The translations under genes were made by a program, and so were the position numbers. A DNA stretch of 64,000 nucleotides from Flavobacteriales bacterium (GTDB taxonomy: Bacteria > Bacteroidota > Bacteroidia > Flavobacteriales > UBA7312), in the NCBI GenBank assembly GCA_016779995.1, contig JADHMO010000007.1, positions 1 through 64,000 of the forward strand. Direction: 5' to 3'. Below are positions 54,441 through 62,313 of the stretch, in pieces. Position 1 is the first letter of the stretch, and every line of letters starts with the position of its first letter. The notes under the pieces were generated by a model. That model was given only the letters and a program-made list of their open reading frames with translations, had not been told where the DNA came from and made no database searches.

Positions 54441-54571
54441 CGATTTGTACTCGCAAAATAGATAATTAAAAAGAAAAAAAATCTTAAAATCAGCAACATT
54501 TATTCACAATTTGTCCATTTCACAATTAATCATTTAACATCAACGTTTAAAATTTAAATCTAGATAATCGT

Positions 54572-54579
54572 TATATTTG
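54572..54579 (+). promoter_or_regulatory. -7 box 5 nt before the MbnP-like start codon
   Basis: TATATTTG, a full TAnnTTTG match, with 5 nt to the ATG at 54585. Transcription would begin at or beside the start codon (leaderless). Confidence 0.55.
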
Positions 54580-54584
54580 TACCT

Positions 54585-55364
54585 ATGAAGATTTCCCATA
54601 TTTTTAACTTATTTTTATTCGGACTTTTTCTGACAATTTTCTCTTGTAAAGAACCTGGCTGCACCGATGCCAACGCTATAAATTATGATAGTGCAGCTAA
54701 TGAAGATGATAACTCTTGCTTATACAACGGCAGCTTAAACATAGACTTCAGACTAGTAAATGGCAATCAAGCCTTTAGCAAATACGATACTATACAAAGC
54801 CAAGATTATAGTTTTCGTCTTGAAAAAATTAAATTCTACATAAGTAATTTACAACTCAAGTCTTCGGATGAGAACAAATTTCTTAGTGAAGTTCACCTCT
54901 ACGACATAGATAATGCTAATTCCAAAAGTCTAACTTTTAACTTAGAAGAAGGAACGTTTGATAGCTTGTATTTTGATTTGGGACTGAATAGTGAACAGAA
55001 TAGCACAACCCCTGCAAATTATGATGTGAACCATCCGTTAGGGTTAAATCAAAATACCTTTTGGGCTATGGAGCCCTCATCTTATATTTTTGTAATGATA
55101 GAAGGCAAAATGGATACCCTAGTGGGCGATGACTATTATCCATTAACCTATCATTTGGCTCATAGTGATTTGCTTAGAAATGTAGCTTTAGAAAAACCAA
55201 TAAATATATCCCATGAAAATACAAACACCTTGGTAGTTGATGTAGATGTATCCAAAATTTTTGACTCTGTTGATTTATCTGAAGAATTACCACACCAAAG
55301 CACTAACTCTAAGCTAGCACAGCTATTAATGGATAACTTCTCTACTACCTTTGAAATTCAGTAA
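54585..55364 (+). CDS. MbnP-family lipoprotein
   Basis: 259 residues. A lipoprotein signal ends at the lipobox FSC (Cys21). Residues 25-47 are one copy of the short Cys-flanked unit GCTDANAINYDSAANEDDNSC seen in many Bacteroidota surface proteins. Residues about 50-259 match the MbnP family (beta-sandwich, FRLEKIKFYISNLQL, HPLGLNQNTFWAMEPSSYIF, TYHLAHSDLL). In methanotroph MbnP a Trp is oxidised to kynurenine by the di-heme enzyme MbnH and helps bind copper. This protein has a single Trp in the whole chain, W160, next to H150. The di-heme enzyme gene overlaps it by 14 nt. A copper role is inferred. Confidence 0.8.
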   Translation: MKISHIFNLFLFGLFLTIFSCKEPGCTDANAINYDSAANEDDNSCLYNGSLNIDFRLVNGNQAFSKYDTIQSQDYSFRLEKIKFYISNLQLKSSDENKFLSEVHLYDIDNANSKSLTFNLEEGTFDSLYFDLGLNSEQNSTTPANYDVNHPLGLNQNTFWAMEPSSYIFVMIEGKMDTLVGDDYYPLTYHLAHSDLLRNVALEKPINISHENTNTLVVDVDVSKIFDSVDLSEELPHQSTNSKLAQLLMDNFSTTFEIQ

Positions 55365-56397
55365 ATACATATATCTACTTTTAACATTGATACTCTTTTC
55401 TTGTCAAAGAGATATCCCATATATAGAACCATTTGTTTACAATCCTACTTATGTAGTTTTAGAAAAACCTAAGGGCTTTCCACAAGCTAGTATTCCAGCA
55501 GATAACCCTATGACAGAAGAAGGTATTAAATTAGGTAAAAAACTTTTCTACGACCCTATTCTTTCAGGAGATAACACAATGTCTTGTGCTGATTGTCATT
55601 TTCAGGCCAATTCTTTCAGTGACCCCGTACAATTTAGTGTTGGTATAGAAGGTGTCTTGGGCGATATGAATGCTTCTACCATTGTAAATCCAGCATGGAA
55701 CACTTCAAACTTTTGGGACGGCAGGTCTGTTACTTTAGAAGACCAAGCTTTTGGACCTGTTACGAGCTTTATAGAATTACATTCGCCCAGTTGGCAAGAG
55801 GTAAGTCGTAAGCTTATGGCAAACGACACCTACAAAAACATGTTTAGAGAGGCATTCAATATTGAAGTTATTGATTCAAATTACGTTGTTAAGGCCATTG
55901 CTCAATTTGAAAGAACATTAATTTCTGCCGATTCTAAATTCGATAAATTCTTGGATTATAGAGCAAGTCTTACCCCATCTGAATTGAGAGGTAAAGAAAT
56001 TTTCACCACAGAAAAAGGGGATTGTTTTCACTGTCACTCCTACCCTTTATTCACAAGTAATGATTTCCATAACAATGGTCTAGACCCTGAATTAGAAATG
56101 GACAACGGTAGGTTTAATGTTACAAGAGATGTTAATGATAAAGGCAAGTTTAAAAGCCCATCTCTTAGAAATATCGAACTCACAGCACCATACATGCATG
56201 ATGGTAGATTTCAAACCCTAGAAGAGGTTATTGAACACTATAATTTTGGCGGTCATAATTCAACTACTATTGACCCACTAATGAAAAAAGTTGGTATAGG
56301 ATTAGGTTTGAGCCAGCAAAACAAAGTAGATTTGATAAATTTTCTAAAAACCTTGACAGATACAAGTTTTATCAATAATCCCAATTTTCAACCTTAG
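55351..56397 (+). CDS. Di-heme cytochrome c peroxidase (MbnH/MauG superfamily) lipoprotein
   Basis: 348 residues from a TTG at 55351. This start is needed: it alone gives the lipoprotein signal (YIYLLLTLILFSC, lipobox Cys18), and the next ATG lies after it. Two CxxCH heme sites are present, C79-x2-C82-H83 and C225-x2-C228-H229. W122 in FWDGR could be the inter-heme Trp. PYMHDG places M282 where classical di-heme peroxidases have a Met ligand, whereas MauG has Tyr at the equivalent place. It is a probable partner for the MbnP-like protein, with which it overlaps by 14 nt. Hydrogen peroxide is the likely oxidant. Confidence 0.88.
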   Translation: MKFSKYIYLLLTLILFSCQRDIPYIEPFVYNPTYVVLEKPKGFPQASIPADNPMTEEGIKLGKKLFYDPILSGDNTMSCADCHFQANSFSDPVQFSVGIEGVLGDMNASTIVNPAWNTSNFWDGRSVTLEDQAFGPVTSFIELHSPSWQEVSRKLMANDTYKNMFREAFNIEVIDSNYVVKAIAQFERTLISADSKFDKFLDYRASLTPSELRGKEIFTTEKGDCFHCHSYPLFTSNDFHNNGLDPELEMDNGRFNVTRDVNDKGKFKSPSLRNIELTAPYMHDGRFQTLEEVIEHYNFGGHNSTTIDPLMKKVGIGLGLSQQNKVDLINFLKTLTDTSFINNPNFQP

Positions 56398-56405
56398 ACT
56401 TTGAT

Positions 56406-58229
56406 ATGAGGCGAATAATCCAAATATATTTAACTGTTTCATTTATGACACTCATATCTTCTGAGGCATTTTCTCAGCTTAGATGTGGTACTATGCAAAG
56501 ATGGACTGCTGAAATCAAAGACCATCCTCACCTCATTGAAAAGCGTCAAAAAATTGAAAATGACCTAATAAAATGGCAAAAAAGTACCGCTTTAAACTCA
56601 TACAACATTCCTGTAGTATTCCATATTCTTTATGAAAACGAAAGCGAGAACATTAGTTTAGAACAAATTCAAAGCCAGCTTGATGTGCTTAATCAAGACT
56701 TTAATCGAACTAATACTGATGCCAATCAAACACCTGCAGAATTCCTTAATGTTGCAGCCAACTGCAATATCAATTTCTGTCTAGCTCAGCGAACACCTAA
56801 TAATGACAGTACATCGGGCATTACCTACACCCAAACCGATATAAGCTCTTTTTCTTTATACGACAACCGAATTTTTCAGGACTCTTTGGGAGGTAAGACT
56901 ATTTGGGACTCAAAAAGATATTTAAATATCTACGTTTGTGATTTAACCAATGCCCTTGGTTTCTCCTCCTTTCCAGGAGGTATTGAAAATAGAGATGCCA
57001 TAGTCATTAATTACAGTAATTTTGGAACTATAGATGTTTCTCCTCCATTTAACAAAGGTAGAACTGCTACTCATGAGCTTGGTCATTGGCTCAATCTATT
57101 TCATATTTGGGGCGATAGCAATTGTGGAAACGACCAAGTGCAAGACACTCCTACACAAGATACAGAAAACTACGGCTGTCCTTCACACCCTAGTCCATCT
57201 TGCTCAAATAATGGGGATATGTTTCAAAACTTTATGGACTATACAGACGATGCCTGTATGAATCTTTTTACAGAAGGACAAAAAGATAGAATGCACGCCA
57301 CCCTAAATTCACAAAGAACAGATTTAATTCAATCGCAAGCCTGTGCACTACCCTATGAAGATGTTGGTATCAATGAAAATATATCTCCAGCTAATAACCA
57401 AGACTATTGCGGCTATGATTTTGAATTAATAACTTCACTATTTAACTATTCAACTTCTAGTGTTTACGAATCTCAAATCTTTTTTCAAATTGATGATGGA
57501 GAAACACAAATGATGGAATGGAATGGTGACCTTCTGCCAAACTCCTCAGTAGAGATAAATCTTGGCAATTTCACTTTATCAGGAGGTCAACATACACTTT
57601 TAATTTATTCATCTTCTCCAAACGGGTTTCGTGATTTAAATCCCAACAATGACACGCTTTTGGTAAATTTTAATCTGAAAGATGGCACTCCATTTGAATT
57701 TCAAATTCAAACTGACAACTATGCTGAAGAAAACAGATGGGAAATACTTAATAATAACAACGAGATAATAGCATTTGAAAATGAACTTGAAAGCAATCAG
57801 CTCAATACGTTTAGTTTTTGTCAAGATATTGACAGTTGTTACACACTAATAGTTTACGATGAATATGAAGATGGCATTTGTTGCGATTTTGGTAATGGCT
57901 TTATTTCTATCAATAATCAGATATTTAACGGTAATTTTAATTCCGAAATTGAATTCGACTTATGCACTATTTCAACAATAAAGGATTTATCTCAACAAGA
58001 CGCCTTGTTTATTTATCCAAATCCCAGTAATGGAGAGCTTACAATTGAATCCCCATTTGACATTGAAACCATAAAAATTTATGATTTAATGGGTAAGATT
58101 GTATTAGAAAAAAATTGCCAAAACAAACTAGAATGGTTAAGTTTGTCCTTTCTTAATAAAGGACCATATGTAGTTCTTATTAGTACCCAAAACAATTACG
58201 TTTATCATAAAAAAATAATCATTCAATGA
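56406..58229 (+). CDS. Secreted M43-family metalloprotease with T9SS sorting domain
   Basis: 607 residues with a signal peptide (about 1-23, ending AFSQ). The M43 zinc site is THELGHWLNLFHIWG: H223-E-L-G-H227 and H233; the Met-turn is in NFMDYTDDACMNLF. The catalytic domain ends near 310, and the middle part (about 320-500) is beta-rich. A type A T9SS sorting domain closes the chain (IYPNPSNGELTIES ... GPYVVLISTQN). The protease is therefore exported across the outer membrane. It lies 8 bp after the peroxidase gene and overlaps the next protease by 4 bp. Confidence 0.88.
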   Translation: MRRIIQIYLTVSFMTLISSEAFSQLRCGTMQRWTAEIKDHPHLIEKRQKIENDLIKWQKSTALNSYNIPVVFHILYENESENISLEQIQSQLDVLNQDFNRTNTDANQTPAEFLNVAANCNINFCLAQRTPNNDSTSGITYTQTDISSFSLYDNRIFQDSLGGKTIWDSKRYLNIYVCDLTNALGFSSFPGGIENRDAIVINYSNFGTIDVSPPFNKGRTATHELGHWLNLFHIWGDSNCGNDQVQDTPTQDTENYGCPSHPSPSCSNNGDMFQNFMDYTDDACMNLFTEGQKDRMHATLNSQRTDLIQSQACALPYEDVGINENISPANNQDYCGYDFELITSLFNYSTSSVYESQIFFQIDDGETQMMEWNGDLLPNSSVEINLGNFTLSGGQHTLLIYSSSPNGFRDLNPNNDTLLVNFNLKDGTPFEFQIQTDNYAEENRWEILNNNNEIIAFENELESNQLNTFSFCQDIDSCYTLIVYDEYEDGICCDFGNGFISINNQIFNGNFNSEIEFDLCTISTIKDLSQQDALFIYPNPSNGELTIESPFDIETIKIYDLMGKIVLEKNCQNKLEWLSLSFLNKGPYVVLISTQNNYVYHKKIIIQ

Positions 58230-60136
58230 GAAAGTATCTTTTAATAGCATTAGGCATTATACTTAGTCAATTGAGTTTTTCACAAATTAGCTCTGACGGT
58301 ATTCCAGTAAGTTTTTCACAAACTCTTTCTAGAGAAGTTCCAACCATTGAACTAGTTGCTCCTAATGTTATGGCTTTAGAAAAAGAAGATAATGAAGATG
58401 CTTCAAAAGGTAAGCCATATCGTTATGCTGTGTTGATTGATAGTGATATAGACCCTTCCAAAGATGGCTTATGGGAAACTCTAGAAAATGACACCAGAGT
58501 TTGGCGAGTAAATATCAAATCTGAAGGAGCACAAGCTCTAGGGATATACTACGATGCTTTTTGGCTTCCATCAAATGGTGAATTATTTATTTACAACTCT
58601 GACAAAACAAAACTTCTGGGTGCTTATACCAATGCAAACAATCACGAAAGTGGATTCTTTGCTAACGAAATTATTGAAGATAGCGAAGTGACCCTTGAAT
58701 ATGTTCAAAAAGGTGAAGGACAACCCATTATTCATATTAACCAAGTGGCTTATGCCTATCGCTCAATTAAAAAAGCAAGAAGTATAAGCGGTTTTGGTGA
58801 CTCAGAATCTTGTCAAGTTAATGTCAATTGTTCTCCATCAGGCGACGATTGGCAAGATGTTAAAAGAGCCGTTTGTAGAATTAGTATTAAGATTGGTAAC
58901 GGTAGTTATTGGTGTAGTGGTTCATTTATTAATAATACTGAACAAAATTGTAAGCCATACATTTTAACAGCTGACCACTGTACTTTTGACGATGACAACA
59001 ATGTTTATGCATCAGCAAATGATATGAATCAATGGCTATTCTACTTCAATTACGAAGCATCTGAATGTGAAAATCCTAATAGCAGCCCATCTTCCAATAC
59101 AATGACTGGTTGCAGTAAAATCTCCAATAGTAGCGCAAATGGAAATATTACCGGAACTTCAGACTTTCATCTAGTAGAACTTAACAATGAACCTCCCTAC
59201 GATTATGGCTTATTTGCTGCTGGCTGGGACAGAGCAAATTCAGCATCAACAAATGGAGTGGGTATACACCACCCAGCAGGTGATATCAAAAAAATATCTA
59301 GATATACTCAATCAGCGATAAATTCAGGATACGATTGGAGAATAAAATGGGTCTCAACTGATAATGGTCATGGTGTTACAGAAGGTGGTTCATCGGGCAG
59401 CCCTTTACTAAACGCTAATAAACAAATAGTGGGTGACCTTTCCACGGGAAGCTCGGCTTGTTCACCTGCATATTTGCTAAACGGTTCAGACTTTTATGGT
59501 AAATTATCATATAGCTGGGATCAAAATGGAAATACTAGCGATAGACAACTCAAGCCATGGCTAGACCCAACAAATTCTGGAGTAACTACCTTAGATGGTA
59601 AAGTTTGTGGAACTTCACTTTTTTCAAACTTCAAAGCATCGCACACTCACGTTCTTACGGGTTACGCCACACAATTCAGCTATACAGGAACTGGAAATCC
59701 TGACTCTTATGAATGGACGTTTTATGGTGCTGGTGTAAGCCCTGCAAACTCGAATGAACCCTCACCAGTAGTAACATACAGCAATAGTGGTAGCTATACA
59801 GTTAGACTTAAAGTAACTGAAGGCGATGATGAAAGCTCAGAGCTTAAGTCTGCATATATTCTTGTGGACTCTCAAGGAAGCAGTATTGATTTAGAAGAAT
59901 TCAAACAATCCCTAAACATCTATCCTAACCCAACAAATGGAATAGTATATGTTAGCCAAGAAAATGAAGATTTGACCCAAGTAAAAGTATATACTGTTTT
60001 AGGTCAAGAAGTTTACTCGAACAGCTTATTGAATAGTCTTAGAATAGATTTATCATCTAAAAGTAATGGTGTTTATTTTATAGAGTTTTCTAATGGTGAG
60101 GAAAAAATAACAGAAAGACTGATTTTAAATCGTTAA
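58226..60136 (+). CDS. Secreted trypsin-like (S1) protease with PKD and T9SS domains
   Basis: 636 residues: signal peptide (1-20), an N-terminal prodomain-like region, an S1-type catalytic domain with H251 (ILTADHC), D313 (GTSDFHLVEL) and S390 (GGSSGSPL), as in lysyl-endopeptidase-like proteases, a PKD domain (about 475-560, FSYTGTGNPDSYEWTF) and a type A T9SS sorting domain (IYPNPTNGIVYVSQ ... NGVYFIEFSNG). Secreted extracellular protease. It overlaps the M43 protease by 4 bp, and mqnE follows directly after the stop with no gap. Confidence 0.9.
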   Translation: MRKYLLIALGIILSQLSFSQISSDGIPVSFSQTLSREVPTIELVAPNVMALEKEDNEDASKGKPYRYAVLIDSDIDPSKDGLWETLENDTRVWRVNIKSEGAQALGIYYDAFWLPSNGELFIYNSDKTKLLGAYTNANNHESGFFANEIIEDSEVTLEYVQKGEGQPIIHINQVAYAYRSIKKARSISGFGDSESCQVNVNCSPSGDDWQDVKRAVCRISIKIGNGSYWCSGSFINNTEQNCKPYILTADHCTFDDDNNVYASANDMNQWLFYFNYEASECENPNSSPSSNTMTGCSKISNSSANGNITGTSDFHLVELNNEPPYDYGLFAAGWDRANSASTNGVGIHHPAGDIKKISRYTQSAINSGYDWRIKWVSTDNGHGVTEGGSSGSPLLNANKQIVGDLSTGSSACSPAYLLNGSDFYGKLSYSWDQNGNTSDRQLKPWLDPTNSGVTTLDGKVCGTSLFSNFKASHTHVLTGYATQFSYTGTGNPDSYEWTFYGAGVSPANSNEPSPVVTYSNSGSYTVRLKVTEGDDESSELKSAYILVDSQGSSIDLEEFKQSLNIYPNPTNGIVYVSQENEDLTQVKVYTVLGQEVYSNSLLNSLRIDLSSKSNGVYFIEFSNGEEKITERLILNR

Positions 60137-61300
60137 ATGAACAACACTTTATCACACATCCTCGAAAACAAGTCTCTTAATACCGACTTTAAAAAAATTG
60201 CAGAAAAAATAATAAGAGGTGAAAGAATAACATCCGAAGAAGGTATTCGCCTTTTTGATGCTGATTTATCCTTTTTAGGTTCACTAGCTAATTTTATAAG
60301 AGAAAAAAAACATCAAAACTTTACTTATTTCAATAGAAACATACACATAGAACCTACCAATATTTGTGTCTTTGATTGTAAGTTTTGCTCCTACTCTAAG
60401 TTACTTAAACACAAAACAGAAGGTTGGGAATTATCTGAAGATGATATTATCCAAAAGATGAAAGAGTATAAAGACCAACCCATTACAGAAGTACATATTG
60501 TCGGGGGTGTTCACCCTAAAATGGGCTTACATTATTTTGCAAATCTCATCAAGAGAATTAAAGAAATTAGACCTGATATTCATGTGAAAGCCTTTACTGC
60601 CGTTGAACTAGAGTATATGTGTAGAAAAGCTAAAGTTAGTTTTGAAGAAGGATTGAGTATCCTTAAATCGCATGGTCAAGATTCTTTACCTGGAGGTGGT
60701 GCTGAAATTTTTGATGAACAAATTAGAGCTGAAATTTGCAATGACAAGTGTTCTTCTGAACAGTGGTTAGAAATTCATGAAACAGCTCACAAATTGGGTA
60801 TGCCATCTAACGCAACTATGCTATATGGTCACATAGAAGAACCTAAGCATCTTATTGACCATATGAACAGACTTAGAAACTTACAAGATAAGACTCAAGG
60901 CTTTAACACTTTTATTCCTCTAAAATTTAGAAATGGTGACAACCAAATGTCACATATTCCAGAAGTTAGTGTTATTGAAGATTTAAAAGTATATGCTATC
61001 AGTAGAATTTTTATGGATAATTTTCCACACCTAAAAGCATACTGGCCAATGATAGGTAGAAACACGGCTCAAATGAGCCTGTCTTATGGTGTAAATGATA
61101 TTGATGGTACTATTGATGATACTACTAAAATTTACTCTATGGCGGGTGCTGAAGAGCAAAGTCCTAGTCTATCCACTCAACAATTGGTTGAACTCATTAA
61201 AAATGTAAAAAGACACCCTATTGAAAGAGATACAGTGTACAATACCGTCAAAGACTATAACGATTTTGTATTTGAGAAAGAAGATGTTAAAAGCTATTAA
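60137..61300 (+). CDS. mqnE: Aminodeoxyfutalosine synthase (menaquinone, futalosine route)
   Basis: 387 residues, radical SAM enzyme. The iron-sulfur motif C77-x3-C81-x2-C84 lies in NICVFDCKFCSY, the strand EVHIVGGVHPKMG follows, and SLPGGGAEIFDEQIR is the MqnE/CofH-type signature. The tail MAGAEEQSPSLSTQQL and ERDTVYN fits MqnE rather than CofH. It builds aminodeoxyfutalosine from the MqnA product and SAM. No other mqn gene is in the window. Its ATG directly follows the stop codon of the S1 protease, so it seems to share that transcript. Confidence 0.88.
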   Translation: MNNTLSHILENKSLNTDFKKIAEKIIRGERITSEEGIRLFDADLSFLGSLANFIREKKHQNFTYFNRNIHIEPTNICVFDCKFCSYSKLLKHKTEGWELSEDDIIQKMKEYKDQPITEVHIVGGVHPKMGLHYFANLIKRIKEIRPDIHVKAFTAVELEYMCRKAKVSFEEGLSILKSHGQDSLPGGGAEIFDEQIRAEICNDKCSSEQWLEIHETAHKLGMPSNATMLYGHIEEPKHLIDHMNRLRNLQDKTQGFNTFIPLKFRNGDNQMSHIPEVSVIEDLKVYAISRIFMDNFPHLKAYWPMIGRNTAQMSLSYGVNDIDGTIDDTTKIYSMAGAEEQSPSLSTQQLVELIKNVKRHPIERDTVYNTVKDYNDFVFEKEDVKSY

Positions 61301-62313
61301 ATTTTGTGAATAGCATAGTTTCTCCACTTTTCAATAACACTTTTCATATCATCAGGTAATTCTGAATCGAAACTTAACCATTCATTTGTACGAGGATGAG
61401 AAAAAGATAAACTTTTGGCGTGCAATGATTGACGAGGAATAATACGAAAACAGTTTTCAACAAATTGCTTGTACTTTGAAAAGGTTGTCCCTTTTAAAAT
61501 TTTATCTCCACCATATTCAAAATCATTAAAAAGAGGATGATTAATATGTTGGAAATGCACCCGTATTTGGTGCGTACGCCCCGTTTCAAGCTTACATTCT
61601 ACAAGACTAATGTATCCAAAGCGTTCCAATACTTTATAATGTGTTTTAGCATGTTTTCCGTATTCTCCATCAGGGAAAACAGTCATAACTTTTCTGTTTT
61701 TTAGACTTCTCCCAATATGACCTTCAATACTACCCTGTTCATCTTTTAACTCACCCCAAACCAAGGCATTGTATCTCCTGTCAATAGTTCTATCAAAAAA
61801 TTGCTTAGACAATGAAGTCATAGCCATCTCATTTTTGGCAATAACCATCAATCCTGTGGTGTTTTTATCAATACGGTGTACTAAACCTGGTCTAGTAATA
61901 TCGCCACCATTAGCAGGTAAATCTTTAAAGTGATAAGCTAAAGCATTGACCAAAGTACCCGAATAATTGCCATAACCTGGATGAACCACCATTCCGGCTT
62001 CTTTATTCAATACAACAAGGTCGTCATCTTCATAGACTTTATCTAATGGAATATCTTGAGGAATAAGTTCAATTTCCCTAGGTGGATTTTTAAACATGAC
62101 CGTAACTACGTCCTTAGCCTTAACCTTGTAGTTAGATTTTACAGCCTTATCATTAACGTGTATGTAGCCATCAATAGCCGCTTGTTGAATTTTATTTCTA
62201 GAAGTGCCCTCAATTCGATTTAAAAGAAATTTATCTACTCTGAGAGGCTCTTGCCCTTTATCGGCAACCACTCTATGATGTTCAAATAATTCCTCCTCCA
62301 CTTCATTCATCAT
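61297..62313 (-). CDS. RluA/RluD-family 23S rRNA pseudouridine synthase
   Basis: 338 residues. An S4 RNA-binding domain (about 20-75, LRVDKFLLNRIEGTSRNKIQQAAIDG) precedes the catalytic domain. The active Asp is D149 in RPGLVHRIDKNTTGL, and the KTHYKVLERFGYISLVECKLETGRTHQIRVH segment completes the RluA signature. The S4 plus catalytic layout resembles RluD, which modifies helix 69, but the target is not certain. A second ATG one codon downstream is possible. It overlaps mqnE tail to tail by 4 bp, and its start overlaps the upstream stop as ATGA. Confidence 0.9.
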   Translation of the reverse strand: MMNEVEEELFEHHRVVADKGQEPLRVDKFLLNRIEGTSRNKIQQAAIDGYIHVNDKAVKSNYKVKAKDVVTVMFKNPPREIELIPQDIPLDKVYEDDDLVVLNKEAGMVVHPGYGNYSGTLVNALAYHFKDLPANGGDITRPGLVHRIDKNTTGLMVIAKNEMAMTSLSKQFFDRTIDRRYNALVWGELKDEQGSIEGHIGRSLKNRKVMTVFPDGEYGKHAKTHYKVLERFGYISLVECKLETGRTHQIRVHFQHINHPLFNDFEYGGDKILKGTTFSKYKQFVENCFRIIPRQSLHAKSLSFSHPRTNEWLSFDSELPDDMKSVIEKWRNYAIHKI

